Assembly: GCA_945883235.1 (NCBI GenBank)
Contig: CAMCXF010000002.1
Span: forward strand, 1 to 64,000
DNA length: 64,000 nucleotides
Direction: 5' to 3'
DNA from: Phenylobacterium deserti
Lineage (GTDB): Bacteria; Pseudomonadota; Alphaproteobacteria; Caulobacterales; Caulobacteraceae
Part shown: positions 54,617-63,819 of the stretch, piece after piece
How the letters are laid out: each line of letters begins with the position of its first letter
How positions within the stretch are numbered: position 1 is the first letter of the stretch
The notes under the pieces: generated by a model
What the model saw: the letters and a program-made list of their open reading frames with translations, nothing else
Databases searched by the model: none
What the model was told of the DNA's origin: nothing
Program-made: the position numbers and the translations under genes

Positions 54617-56562
54617 AACTCGGCGTTTGCTACTATCCCGAACAGTGGCCCGAGGAAATGTGGGTCGACGATGCGCGTCGCATGGCGGAGCTGGGCATTA
54701 CCTGGGTGCGGATCGGCGAGTTCGCCTGGAGCCGGATCGAGCCAGAACCCCGGCGCTTTGACTGGTCGTGGCTGGATCGGGCCGTTGAGACGCTGGCGGC
54801 GGCAGGTCTGCGGATCATCCTGTGCACGCCGACGGCCACGCCGCCGAAGTGGCTGGTCGACAAACATCCGGACATGCTGGCCGGGGATGCAGAGGGGCGA
54901 ACCCGGGGATTCGGCTCACGACGCCACTACTGCTTTTCCAGCCAGGCCTACCGCGGCGAGTGTGCGCGGATAACCGAGGCTGTGGCTGGTCGGTATGGCG
55001 GCCACCCGGCGGTTGGCGCATGGCAGACCGACAATGAGTTTGGCTGCCACGATACAACGATCAGCTACTCTCAGAACGCCGCGCAGCAGTTCCGGATCTG
55101 GCTGGCACAGCGGTATCAGTCGGTGGACGCGCTCAACCGGGCGTGGGGGGCGGTGTTCTGGTCGCAGGAATATCGGGATTTCGACGAGGTTCTGCCGCCG
55201 AACCTGACCGTCACCGAGGCCAACCCCAGCCACCGGCTGGACTACAACCGCTTCGCCTCCGACGAGGTCGCCAGCTTCAACCGGCTGCAGGTGGAAATCA
55301 TCCGTCGGCATGCGCCTGGGCGCGATGTCACGCATAATTTCATGGGCTTCTACACCGAGTTCGACCACTTCGCCGTCGGACGCGATCTGGATCTGGCGAC
55401 TTGGGATTCCTATCCGCTGGGGTTCCTCGAACAGTTCTGGTTCCCCGAGGCCGACAAGCTTCGGTATCTGAGACAGGGCCATCCAGACATCTCGGCGTTC
55501 CATCACGACCTCTATCGCGGGGTCGGGCGCGGGCGCTGGGGGGTGATGGAGCAGCAGCCGGGACCGGTGAACTGGGCGCGGTACAATCCGGCGCCCTTGC
55601 CCGGCATGGTGCGGTCCTGGACCTGGGAGGCGTTTGCCCATGGTGCCGAGCTGGTCTCCTACTTCCGCTGGCGACAGGCACCATTTGCCCAGGAGCAGAT
55701 GCATGCTGGCCTCAACCGTCCGGACAATGTGCTGGATCACGGTGGCCATGAGGCGGCGCAGGTGGCGCGGGAAGTCGGCGCGCTGGGCCAGCTCGCAGGC
55801 TGCACGTCGGCGCGGGTGGCGCTGATCTTCAGCTATGAGGCCGACTGGCAGTTCGGCATCCAGCCGCACGCCAGGGGGTTCCGCTGGCTACAGCTGGCGT
55901 TCGAGATGTATTCGGGGCTTCGGCGTATGGGTCTGGATGTCGATATCGTCCCGCCTGACGCAGATTTCTCGGGTTATGCGCTGGTCGTGGCACCATCGTT
56001 GCCGATCATTGAGGCGGGTACGCTGGCGGCGTTGACGGCGTCCGGCGCTGTTGTGTTGTTTGGTCCCCGGACTGGATCGCGGACGCGGGACGGACACATC
56101 CCGGCGAACCTGCCACCCGGTCCACTTCAGGATCGCCTGGCGGTCCGGGTCGCGCGGGTTGAAAGCCTGCGTCCCGGAGCCGGGCCTGACGTCGATGTAG
56201 GCCCCGACAGGATGTCAGGTCGGCTGTGGCGTGAGATGCTGGAAACCGGCCTGACCCCGCTGGCGACATTCACCGATGGTGCCGCGGCGTGGGTCGTGCA
56301 GGCGCGGTGGCACTATCTGGCGACATGGCCGGATGCGGCTCTGCTGGACGCCGTTATGGCCCGCGTCGTTGCAGACGCGGGACTGTCCAAAGTGCAGTTG
56401 GACGAAGGCGTGCGGCTTCGCCGACGCGACGACGTGCAGTTTGCGTTCAATTTCGCGCCCGAGACCCGGAGAACGCCAGCACCGGAGGGCACGGTATTCT
56501 TGCTGGGCGGCCCGGAACTGCCTGCAGCCGGCCTCGCAGCATGGAGGATCCAGCCTCAATGA
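54613..56562 (+). CDS. Beta-galactosidase (GH42)
   Basis: A 649-residue GH42 enzyme starting at the ATGA overlap (54613) with the alpha-galactosidase. The opening KLGVCYYPEQWPEEMWVDDA is diagnostic. The acid/base Glu142 lies in AWQTDNEFGCHDT. The nucleophile is most likely Glu361 in RWRQAPFAQEQMHAGL, where GH42 members have the catalytic Glu. The middle trimerisation domain and the C-terminal beta domain complete the standard architecture. No signal peptide is present, so it acts in the cytosol on beta-galactosides (for example from galactans). Confidence 0.95.
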   Translation: MKLGVCYYPEQWPEEMWVDDARRMAELGITWVRIGEFAWSRIEPEPRRFDWSWLDRAVETLAAAGLRIILCTPTATPPKWLVDKHPDMLAGDAEGRTRGFGSRRHYCFSSQAYRGECARITEAVAGRYGGHPAVGAWQTDNEFGCHDTTISYSQNAAQQFRIWLAQRYQSVDALNRAWGAVFWSQEYRDFDEVLPPNLTVTEANPSHRLDYNRFASDEVASFNRLQVEIIRRHAPGRDVTHNFMGFYTEFDHFAVGRDLDLATWDSYPLGFLEQFWFPEADKLRYLRQGHPDISAFHHDLYRGVGRGRWGVMEQQPGPVNWARYNPAPLPGMVRSWTWEAFAHGAELVSYFRWRQAPFAQEQMHAGLNRPDNVLDHGGHEAAQVAREVGALGQLAGCTSARVALIFSYEADWQFGIQPHARGFRWLQLAFEMYSGLRRMGLDVDIVPPDADFSGYALVVAPSLPIIEAGTLAALTASGAVVLFGPRTGSRTRDGHIPANLPPGPLQDRLAVRVARVESLRPGAGPDVDVGPDRMSGRLWREMLETGLTPLATFTDGAAAWVVQARWHYLATWPDAALLDAVMARVVADAGLSKVQLDEGVRLRRRDDVQFAFNFAPETRRTPAPEGTVFLLGGPELPAAGLAAWRIQPQ

Positions 56563-57176
56563 CCGCGTCATCGCCCCGCAAACGCACCCGGCTGACCCCG
56601 GAAGCCCGTCGCGAACAGATTCTGGATGAGGCCGCGAGACTGATCCTCGAAGAGGGGCTGCACGCGGTCAGCATGGAGCGACTGGCGCGCGACGTCGGGA
56701 TCAGCAAGGGGCTGGTCTACAACTACTTTCCGACCCGTGATGCGCTGCTGACCGAACTGCTTCGCCGCGAACAGGCCGAGTTGCGCGACCGGGGCATGGC
56801 CAAGGCCCTGAAAGCCAGCAGTTTCGCTGACATGATCCGCCAGACTACGCGGCTCTATCTGGAGCAGACTCGCGACCGCGGCGCTCTGATCGCCGCCCTG
56901 CTCTCCGACCCCTCGGTGGCCCGGTTGATGGAGGAAGACAACCGCCTCGATCGCGACCGCAACATCCGGTACTGCGTGCGGGCCGCCCGGCGGGAGTATG
57001 ACTTGCCCTTGCCACTGGCGATTTCGGTGGTCGATATGCTGATGGCCATCACCGGGCGCGCGGGCCGCCAGGTGGCGCAGGGCCTGATGGATGTCGGCCC
57101 TGCAACGGAAATCTGCGTGGAACTGATTACCGGCGCCTTGGCAAACCTTGATCGAGATCGGGACGTGAGGGGTTGA
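56559..57176 (+). CDS. TetR-family regulator of the galactoside operon
   Basis: A 205-residue regulator. The HTH is LTPEARREQILDEAARLILE, then LARDVGISKGLVYNYFPTRD, typical of TetR. The C-terminal ligand domain is helical. The start at 56559 overlaps the GH42 stop (ATGA), so it is translated with the galactosidases and probably controls them, with a sugar or sugar-acid inducer; no clear palindrome was found in front of the symporter. The 530-base gap that follows ends its transcription unit. Confidence 0.88.
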   Translation: MTASSPRKRTRLTPEARREQILDEAARLILEEGLHAVSMERLARDVGISKGLVYNYFPTRDALLTELLRREQAELRDRGMAKALKASSFADMIRQTTRLYLEQTRDRGALIAALLSDPSVARLMEEDNRLDRDRNIRYCVRAARREYDLPLPLAISVVDMLMAITGRAGRQVAQGLMDVGPATEICVELITGALANLDRDRDVRG

Positions 57177-57230
57177 GTTGTGCTTGCAGCAGGGCAACGA
57201 ACTTGGGCTAACAACAGAACAAATCTCGCT

Positions 57231-57594
57231 GTCATCCCGGCCTTAGGCCTGCGCCAGCGGGCCGAAGAGCCGGGAGCCAGTGCGGTGCGCTGGGCTCTTG
57301 GGCACGGATCTCCGCTACGCTCTACGGCATTCACACATCGTCGTTTTAGGCCGTGTTTTCCTTCGCCCCTTGTGGGAGAAGGTGGCCTGCGCAGCAGGTC
57401 GGATGAGGGGTCGCGCGGCGATTCTTCCAGTAAAACAGAGTGTTGTTCTGCGAGGGAAATCGACCCCTCATCCGTCAGGCTACGCCTGCCACCTTCTCCC
57501 ACAAGGGGCGAAGGGCGCGCACCTACTGCGTTGATATGTTTGTAGTCTCGACGATTTGTGCATGCCGTAGCCGCTACGCTTCGTCCGGGATGAC
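57231..57594. repeat. Nested inverted-repeat element (MITE- or REP-mosaic-like)
   Basis: Outer ends GTCATCCCGG (57231-57240) and CCGGGATGAC (57585-57594) are exact inverses. Inside, a 26-bp arm at 57361-57386 (cttcgccccttgtgggagaa and following) returns inverted at 57488-57513, and a 14-15-bp arm around 57399-57413 returns at 57461-57474 (cgacccctcatccg). The inner arms thus form one long hairpin of about 150 bases. No ORF is convincing. This type of mosaic is common in intergenic DNA of high-GC alphaproteobacteria. Apart from this element I see nothing in the 57177-57706 gap. Confidence 0.78.
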
Positions 57595-57706
57595 GGATTT
57601 TTGGGGACAGCTTGACCCGCGTTCGTTGCCCTGGTCCTTGCAGGAGGATCATTGACGAATAGTATAATAGAAGCGTCGGTGAAATTGCGCTCTTGAGGGC
57701 CACAAC

Positions 57707-58669
57707 ATGGATCAGGCGATTGCAGCGGACGGCTTGAGCGCCGGTTGGCTGGATGCTCCCGAAACCCTCGCCATGCGCGCACATCTTGAGGCCAACAACG
57801 GCATCAAGGGGCTGGACATCCTTCAGCCCGGCGACACTAAACATGCCGTGGATCTGTTTCGCCGGGACGGGTTTGTCGTCATCGCCAATGTACTGAACAG
57901 CGAACAGACGGAAATCCTCCGGAACGGCTGCCACGAGGTGGTGTCGGATATCCTGGCGCTGGATGAAGGTCGGGCGGGAAATCGCGGATCGCATCGATAC
58001 TCGTTCGGCGGGTCCAGTCTGACGCGCAGCCAGCTGCATCGTCCGGAGTGGCAGATGCTGCTGGATATCCAGGCGGTCACCGACGCCGTGACAGCGATTT
58101 TCCAGTCATCGGACTATGTGCTCAGAGCGGCCAGCGGTGACTTTTGCCTGCCCGGCGCGGTCGGGTATCAGCCGCTGCATTCCGACGTCCGCGACTGGCA
58201 CGATCCCAAAACCACCCCCTACAGCGCGTTTCACGATCCGCGTCGGCAACTGACGGTCCGCGATCTGCCGTGTCCGTATGTCTGTGTGAACTTCCTGCCG
58301 CAGGACGTCACGCCCCTGAACGGTCCCACGCGCCAGATTCCCGGCACCCAGCACGCGCGTGTGCCGATCCCGACGCTGGCAGAAGAGCCGGAGTGGATGC
58401 GGTTGAGTACGGTCTGCCCGGCACCCGCCGGGGCGATCATGATCCGCGATGTTCGCGCCTGGCACGGGGGGACGCCGAACATTGCCAACGCCGTGCGCTC
58501 TATCCCGAACCTGGAGTTTTACGCGCCGTGGTTCCGCGAGCCGATTGTTCCGGGCATTACTTATCACGACTACAAGAAGCTGTCCGACCACGCCCAGCGG
58601 CTGGTCCGGCATTGCGTCGCCGATTCCAGCGAAACCTTGCTGACAGGGCCGACCCTGAGAGCCCCATGA
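57707..58669 (+). CDS. PhyH-family Fe(II)/2OG dioxygenase in the galactoside locus
   Basis: A 320-residue oxygenase. HxD is visible in VGYQPLHSDVRDW and the distal His with a conserved downstream Arg in VRAWHGGTPNIANAVRSIPN. AFHDPRRQLTVRDL and CPYVCVNFLPQDVTPLNGPT give the core strands. This is an unusual member of a sugar operon: it precedes the AKR and dehydratase genes, 22 bases before the next start. It might oxidise a modified galactose, such as an O-methyl sugar, or a released aglycone; this is speculation. A second PhyH gene lies in the cluster at 45315. Confidence 0.88.
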   Translation: MDQAIAADGLSAGWLDAPETLAMRAHLEANNGIKGLDILQPGDTKHAVDLFRRDGFVVIANVLNSEQTEILRNGCHEVVSDILALDEGRAGNRGSHRYSFGGSSLTRSQLHRPEWQMLLDIQAVTDAVTAIFQSSDYVLRAASGDFCLPGAVGYQPLHSDVRDWHDPKTTPYSAFHDPRRQLTVRDLPCPYVCVNFLPQDVTPLNGPTRQIPGTQHARVPIPTLAEEPEWMRLSTVCPAPAGAIMIRDVRAWHGGTPNIANAVRSIPNLEFYAPWFREPIVPGITYHDYKKLSDHAQRLVRHCVADSSETLLTGPTLRAP

Positions 58670-58691
58670 CCCAAGCAATCGGACTCGCCGC

Positions 58692-59657
58692 ATGAAGTAT
58701 CGCCAGCTGGGACGCTCAGCCCTGAAGGTGAGCGAGCTTTGCCTCGGCACCATGAACTTCGGACCGCGCACCGCACAGGCGGAAAGCTTTGCGATCCTGG
58801 ATGCAGCGGTCGAGGCAGGTATCAACTTCGTCGATACCGCCAACCAGTATGGCGGACATCTGGGCGTCGGGACGACCGAACTCATCCTTGGCGGATGGTT
58901 CGCGCAGGACCCGGGCCGCCGCGACCGGATTGTGCTGGCCACCAAGGTCCACGAGCCGATGTCGGATGACATCAACGACCGGGGTCTTTCAGCGCGTCAT
59001 ATCCAGATGGCCTGTGACGCCAGCCTGAAGCGCCTGGGTGTGGATCACATCGATCTCTACCAGATGCACCACATCGACCGGACCGCGCCGCTGGACGAGA
59101 TATGGCAGGCGATGGACCGGCTGATTGCGCAGGGCAAGATCACCTATGTGGGCTCCAGCAATTTCCCCGGCTGGGCGATAGCCGGGACCAACGCACGGGC
59201 CACCGCAAGGGGTCGGCTGGGGCTCGTCTCGGAACAGCATCTCTACAATCTGGTCGAGCGCAGGGCCGAACTTGAGGTGCTGCCGGCCTGCCGGGCGTAT
59301 GGCGTCGGCGTTATCGTCTGGAGCCCGCTGGCTGGCGGGCTGCTGGCCGGCCCGCCGCAAGGGGATTCCAGTCGCAGGGGGACGGACGCCAGCCGTGCCG
59401 CCCGGGCCGGACGCGCAGCGCAGCTGGATCCGTTCCACGCTCTTTGCGCCGAACTTGGCGAGCCGCCGGGGGCCCTCGCATTGGCCTGGCTGTTACATCA
59501 GCCGGGCGTGACCTCGACGATCATCGGCCCGGGGAACCTGGACCAGCTTAGCGGTGTTCTGGACGTTCCCGACATCCAGCTGGACGGGTCGGTCCTGGCC
59601 AGGCTTGACGCGATATTCCCGCCCATCGGCGAGGCGCCTGAGGCCTACGCGTGGTGA
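58692..59657 (+). CDS. Aldo/keto reductase, probable aldose dehydrogenase
   Basis: A 321-residue AKR of the AKR12-like group: MKYRQLGRSALKVSELCLGT, Asp/Tyr in FVDTANQYGG, Lys in IVLATKVHEP, His in LYQMHHIDRTAP, then YVGSSNFPGWA and VIVWSPLAGGLLAG. Such enzymes reduce or oxidise aldoses; in this operon it could oxidise D-galactose to the lactone or reduce a PhyH product. The start is the ATG 58692, 22 bases after the PhyH stop. Confidence 0.88.
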   Translation: MKYRQLGRSALKVSELCLGTMNFGPRTAQAESFAILDAAVEAGINFVDTANQYGGHLGVGTTELILGGWFAQDPGRRDRIVLATKVHEPMSDDINDRGLSARHIQMACDASLKRLGVDHIDLYQMHHIDRTAPLDEIWQAMDRLIAQGKITYVGSSNFPGWAIAGTNARATARGRLGLVSEQHLYNLVERRAELEVLPACRAYGVGVIVWSPLAGGLLAGPPQGDSSRRGTDASRAARAGRAAQLDPFHALCAELGEPPGALALAWLLHQPGVTSTIIGPGNLDQLSGVLDVPDIQLDGSVLARLDAIFPPIGEAPEAYAW

Positions 59658-59749
59658 GCAAACTCTGACACCTGTCGAACGTCCGGAAGCCGAGTTCATC
59701 GGGACCGTTGCCGATGTATGGTGGCGCATAGCGATTCAGGAATGCCCAG

Positions 59750-61474
59750 ATGACCGACAAGCCTTCACGCAGTCAGAAGAACTTCGGCAAGCTGGACCGG
59801 GATGGGTTCATCCATCGCAGCTGGATCAAGGGTACGGGCCTGCCGGAGCATGTGTTCGACGGTCGACCGATCATCGGCATCTGTAACACCTGGTCGGAGC
59901 TGGTGACCTGCCAGTTTCACCTGCGCGACCTGGCCGAATATGTGAAGCGTGGCGTCTGGGAGGCGGGCGGCGTGCCCATCGAGTTTCCGGCCATGTCGCT
60001 GCCCGAAACCCAGATGCGACCGACCGCCATGCTGTTCCGCAACCTGCTGGCCATGGAGGTAGAGGAGAGCATCCGGGCCAATCCCATCGATGGCGTGGTG
60101 CTATTGGGCGGCTGCGACAAGACCACGCCGGGCCAGCTGATGGGCGCGGCCAGCGTCGATCTGCCGACCATGGTGCTGTCGTCGGGGCCCATGCTGAACG
60201 GCAAGTTCCAAGGGCGTGACATCGGCTCGGGCACCGACGTCTGGCGGTTCTCCGAAGAGGTCCGCGCCGGAACCATGAGCCTGGCGGACTTCATGGGCGC
60301 CGAGGCCGGCATGAGCCGTAGCCACGGCACCTGCAACACCATGGGCACGGCCTCGACCATGGCCAGCCTGATCGAGGCGATGGGCATGAGCCTGCCGACC
60401 AATGCTGCGCTTCCGGGCGTGGATGCGCGGCGCAAGACCCTGGCCCACCTGACCGGCATGCGGGCGGTCGAGCTGGTGAAACAGGACGTCCGGCTGTCGC
60501 AGATCCTGACCCGCGAGGCGTTCGAGAACGCCATCCTGATGCATGCCGCCATCGGCGGGTCGACCAATGCGGTGGTGCACCTGCTGGCGCTGGCGGGACG
60601 GGTGGGCGTGCCGCTGAACCTCGAGGATTTCGACCAGATCGCCCGCGACGTGCCGCTGCTGGTCAACCTGATGCCGTCGGGAAAGTATCTGATGGAGGAC
60701 TTCTGTTACGCGGGCGGCTGTCCGGCCGTGATGAACGAGCTGGGCCACCTGTTCAGGCGCGACGCGATCACCGTGTCGGGACATTCGCAGGGGGCTATCG
60801 CCGACGCCGCCCAGGTCTGGAACCGCGACGTCATCAGCACGCGTGAGGCGCCGTTCGGGCCCTCATCGGGCGTCTGGGTACTGCGCGGCAACCTCTGTCC
60901 CGATGGTGCTATCCTGAAACCCAGCGCCGCCACGCCAGAGCTCCTGACCCATCGGGGGCGCGCCGTGGTGTTCGAGACCATCGAGGACTACCACGCCCGT
61001 ATCGACGACCCGGATCTTGAGGTCGATGCCTCCTCGATCCTGGTGCTCAAGGGCTGCGGGCCCAAGGGATATCCCGGGATGCCCGAGGTGGGTAACATGG
61101 CGCTGCCGGCCAAGCTGTTGCAGCAGGGGGTGCGCGACATGGTGCGCATTTCCGACGCCCGGATGAGCGGCACGGCCTATGGGACGGTGATCTTGCATGT
61201 GGCCCCCGAGACGGCTGCCGGGGGACCGCTGGCGCTGGTGCGCAACGGCGACGAGATCGCTTTCGACGGACCGAACCGGACGCTCGATCTGCTGGTCGAC
61301 GAGGCCGACATGGCGCGTCGTCGCGCTGAGTGGGAGGCGTCTCGCCAGCCGCCGGCTCATACGCGGGGCTGGTCGAAGCTATACGTCGATACGGTCCTGC
61401 AGGCGGATCGCGGGGTCGATCTCGACTTCCTGGTCGGCAAGACCACCGCCGAAGTGACGCGCGAGTCCCACTGA
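59750..61474 (+). CDS. IlvD/Edd-family sugar-acid dehydratase (probable galactonate/arabinonate dehydratase)
   Basis: A 574-residue [Fe-S] dehydratase of the IlvD/Edd family. The cluster ligands are Cys45 (IIGICNTWSEL), Cys122 (LLGGCDKTTPGQ) and Cys195 (SHGTCNTMGTAST), and the length and RSHGTCNT motif fit the arabinonate/xylonate dehydratase subgroup rather than true IlvD. Related L-arabinonate dehydratases also accept D-galactonate, which is the expected acid in this locus. It would give 2-keto-3-deoxy-galactonate for DgoK. The canonical enolase-type DgoD is absent. Confidence 0.9.
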   Translation: MTDKPSRSQKNFGKLDRDGFIHRSWIKGTGLPEHVFDGRPIIGICNTWSELVTCQFHLRDLAEYVKRGVWEAGGVPIEFPAMSLPETQMRPTAMLFRNLLAMEVEESIRANPIDGVVLLGGCDKTTPGQLMGAASVDLPTMVLSSGPMLNGKFQGRDIGSGTDVWRFSEEVRAGTMSLADFMGAEAGMSRSHGTCNTMGTASTMASLIEAMGMSLPTNAALPGVDARRKTLAHLTGMRAVELVKQDVRLSQILTREAFENAILMHAAIGGSTNAVVHLLALAGRVGVPLNLEDFDQIARDVPLLVNLMPSGKYLMEDFCYAGGCPAVMNELGHLFRRDAITVSGHSQGAIADAAQVWNRDVISTREAPFGPSSGVWVLRGNLCPDGAILKPSAATPELLTHRGRAVVFETIEDYHARIDDPDLEVDASSILVLKGCGPKGYPGMPEVGNMALPAKLLQQGVRDMVRISDARMSGTAYGTVILHVAPETAAGGPLALVRNGDEIAFDGPNRTLDLLVDEADMARRRAEWEASRQPPAHTRGWSKLYVDTVLQADRGVDLDFLVGKTTAEVTRESH

Positions 61475-62220
61475 TGAGCTTCGCCAGCTATCCCAGTCTG
61501 AAGGACAAGGTGGTCTTCATCACCGGCGGTGCCACCGGCATCGGTGCCAGCCTCGTGACGCAGTTCCATGCCCAGGGCGCGAAGGTCGCCTTCGTGGACC
61601 AACAGACCGACGCGGGCCAATCCCTGGCCGCGAACCTGGCAGGCAGCTGGTTTCGCACCTGTGACGTGACGGACAGCGACGCACTAGAGGCCGCCATCCT
61701 GGCCGCCGCCGCCCTGGGGCCGGTGACGGTTCTGATCAACAATGTCGCCAATGACACCCGGCACCGTGCGGCGGAGACCACGCCAGAGGCCTGGCGCGCC
61801 GGGCTGGCGGTGAACCTGGACCCGGTATTCATTGCCTCGCGCGCCGTCTATCCGATGATGCGCGAGGCTGGCGGTGGCTCGATCATCAACATCAGTTCGA
61901 TTACCGCGCTGTTGGGACAGGCCCCCATGGCCACCTATGTCGCCGCCAAGGGTGCCATCATCGCGCTGTCCAAGAGCCTGGCGCGGGAATGGGGGGGCGA
62001 TCGGATTCGGGTCAACGCCCTTTGTCCGGGCTGGGTGATCACCGAGCGCCAACTGGAGCTGTGGCTGACACCCGAGGCGGAGGCGGAACACTTGAAACTG
62101 GTCGCGCTCAAGGACCGGATCATGCCGGACGATCTGGCCCGCGCGGCCCTGTTCCTGGCGTCGGACGACAGCCGCATGATGACCGGCCAGAACATGGTTG
62201 TCGACGCAGGGCGCACCTGA
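61474..62220 (+). CDS. SDR dehydrogenase, probable galactose 1-dehydrogenase
   Basis: A 248-residue SDR. TGGATGIGASLV is the coenzyme motif, NNVAND the substrate loop, and SSITALLGQAPMATYVAAKGA carries the catalytic Ser, Tyr and Lys. The ATG overlaps the dehydratase stop by one base (TGATG) and its own stop overlaps dgoK. In the De Ley-Doudoroff pathway an SDR oxidises D-galactose to galactonolactone; the position fits that role, but the substrate could also be another aldose. No gluconolactonase-type gene is nearby, so the lactone must open spontaneously or elsewhere. Confidence 0.85.
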   Translation: MSFASYPSLKDKVVFITGGATGIGASLVTQFHAQGAKVAFVDQQTDAGQSLAANLAGSWFRTCDVTDSDALEAAILAAAALGPVTVLINNVANDTRHRAAETTPEAWRAGLAVNLDPVFIASRAVYPMMREAGGGSIINISSITALLGQAPMATYVAAKGAIIALSKSLAREWGGDRIRVNALCPGWVITERQLELWLTPEAEAEHLKLVALKDRIMPDDLARAALFLASDDSRMMTGQNMVVDAGRT

Positions 62221-63134
62221 TGGCGACCGCTGCCTTGCTGGCCTGCGACTGGGGTACCACCAATCTGCGGGCGTGGACGCTTGATGCGGCGGGCGGTGTG
62301 GTGGCCGAGCGGGAGTTTCCGTTTGGCGTGTCGAGACTGGGCCCCGGCGAGGCCGCTGTCCGCTTTGCGCAAGACGTGCGCCCGAGGCTGGGCGCGGAGA
62401 GATTGCCGGCGATCCTTTGCGGCATGGTGGGGTCGAATCTTGGCTGGACGCCGGCCCCTTATGCCGATTGTCCGGTCAATTTGAGTGACCTCGCGTCGCA
62501 TCTGGTTCAGCCGCCCGGCGCGGCGGACGTCCGGATTATTCCCGGCGTCCGCACCCGGGGATTCAACGGCCAGGGCGATGTGATGCGCGGCGAGGAGACG
62601 CAAGCGTTCGGCTGGCTGGCGGCCCAACCGGAACGTGCGCAGGGTCGCCATCTGATCTGCCACCCCGGCACCCACACCAAGTGGATGGTCGTCGAGGACG
62701 GGCGCTTGACCAGCTTCGTCACCGCGATGACCGGTGAGCTGTTCGCGGTGCTGGGCACCCACAGCGTTCTGCGCAGCGACGTTCCGCCAGATGACCTCGC
62801 CGCCTTTGATCTGGGCGTCGCGGCGGCGGGGGATGGCGGCGGGCTGGCCGCGCGCCTGTTCACCACCCGCGCCCGCATGGTGGGGCAGGGCGCGCTGCCT
62901 GAAAGCACCTCAAGCTACCTGTCGGGCCTGCTGATTGGCGCTGACGTGGCCGCGACGCCGGGCCTGCTGGGGATGGGCGAATTCGACACGCTGTCGCTGC
63001 TGGGCGATGCCCATTTGTGTGGCCTCTATGATCGGGCGCTCAAGGCCCGTGGCCAGTCGGCCGAAATCTTCGATGGAGAAGCTGCTGCCGTGGCTGGCCT
63101 CTTCGCCCTGTATCAGATGGGACAGCGCACATGA
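62220..63134 (+). CDS. dgoK: 2-dehydro-3-deoxygalactonokinase (DgoK)
   Basis: A 304-residue sugar kinase of the DgoK family: LLACDWGTTNLRAWTLDAAG (ASKHA phosphate motif), GMVGSNLGWTPAPYADCPVN and RTRGFNGQGDVMRGEETQAFG are family blocks. It phosphorylates 2-keto-3-deoxygalactonate at C6 with ATP. The ATG at 62220 overlaps the SDR stop, and the end overlaps dgoA (ATGA). With dgoA this gives a confident galactonate branch. Confidence 0.93.
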   Translation: MATAALLACDWGTTNLRAWTLDAAGGVVAEREFPFGVSRLGPGEAAVRFAQDVRPRLGAERLPAILCGMVGSNLGWTPAPYADCPVNLSDLASHLVQPPGAADVRIIPGVRTRGFNGQGDVMRGEETQAFGWLAAQPERAQGRHLICHPGTHTKWMVVEDGRLTSFVTAMTGELFAVLGTHSVLRSDVPPDDLAAFDLGVAAAGDGGGLAARLFTTRARMVGQGALPESTSSYLSGLLIGADVAATPGLLGMGEFDTLSLLGDAHLCGLYDRALKARGQSAEIFDGEAAAVAGLFALYQMGQRT

Positions 63135-63748
63135 CCCTCGACGAGGCCCTGGCCGAATGCTGCGTGGTGGCCATCCTGCGCGGAATCAAGCCGGACGAGG
63201 CGCTGGACCACGTCCAGGCCCTCTTCGACGCCGGGATCCGGGTCGTCGAGGTGCCGCTCAATTCCCCCGACCCGCTGGAGTCGATCTCCCGCGTCGCCAA
63301 GGCGTTCGGCGATCGCATGGTGGTGGGTGCGGGTACGGTGTTGACCGAGGCGCAGGTGGATGCGGTCCATGCAACGGGCGGAAAGCTGATCGTCTCGCCG
63401 AATGTGGACGTGGGCGTGATCCGGCGGACCGTTGCGCTGGGGCTCTGGTCCGCGCCGGGCTTTGCCACCGCCAGCGAGGCGTTCGCCGCCATCCACGCCG
63501 GCGCGCGACACCTGAAACTGTTCCCGGCGACGACCTTTGGCCCAGGACACCTGAAGCAGCTCGGGGCTGTCCTGCCGGCGGATGTCACGGTCGTCGCTGT
63601 GGGCGGCGTCGGTGCCGACAACATGGCCGACTGGCGGGCGGCGGGCGCCGGGGCGTTCGGGATCGGCGGCGAGCTCTATCGGCCTGGCCAGGGTGTGGCG
63701 GAGACGGCGAAACGGGCAGGCGGGGTTGTTGCGGCGGCCGGTTCATGA
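63131..63748 (+). CDS. dgoA: 2-dehydro-3-deoxy-6-phosphogalactonate aldolase (DgoA)
   Basis: A 205-residue class I aldolase of the KDPG/KDPGal type. It has the general acid Glu in GIRVVEVPLNSPDP, VVGAGTVLTEAQV, and the Schiff-base Lys in ARHLKLFPATTFGPGHLK. PLNSPDPLESI rather than the KDPG-aldolase TLRT sequence points to the galactonate form. The products are pyruvate and glyceraldehyde-3-phosphate. It overlaps dgoK by four bases and is the last gene before the dusA junction. Confidence 0.92.
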   Translation: MTLDEALAECCVVAILRGIKPDEALDHVQALFDAGIRVVEVPLNSPDPLESISRVAKAFGDRMVVGAGTVLTEAQVDAVHATGGKLIVSPNVDVGVIRRTVALGLWSAPGFATASEAFAAIHAGARHLKLFPATTFGPGHLKQLGAVLPADVTVVAVGGVGADNMADWRAAGAGAFGIGGELYRPGQGVAETAKRAGGVVAAAGS

Positions 63749-63768
63749 GGATGTGGTAGAAAGACGTG

Positions 63769-63819
63769 GTGACCACACTCCAACCCCATCGCCTCTCCGT
63801 CGCCCCGATGATGGACTGG
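63769..63819 (+). pseudogene. dusA: 5' end of dusA, cut at the MMDW codons
   Basis: From GTG 63769 the frame reads VTTLQPHRLSVAPMMDW, the unmistakable start of tRNA-dihydrouridine synthase A (family: HR.SVAPMMDWTDRHCR). After the TGG codon at 63817-63819 the sequence becomes IELLIKSINYC and is AT-rich, so the rest of dusA is missing here. The chimeric frame runs to a TAG at 63943-63945 with no dusA sequence. DusA makes dihydrouridine in tRNA; a complete copy may exist at the far end of the inserted element. Confidence 0.75.

Noticed and set aside
57361-57513. A CRISPR-like array
   Set aside because: The repeats are inverted, not direct and evenly spaced, and occur only as single pairs.
59667-59676. 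GACACCTGTC palindrome before the dehydratase gene as another operator
   Set aside because: Only the outer GACA/TGTC match; it lacks the CAGCGCT core and the ATA ends of the LacI sites, and short palindromes of this size are expected by chance.
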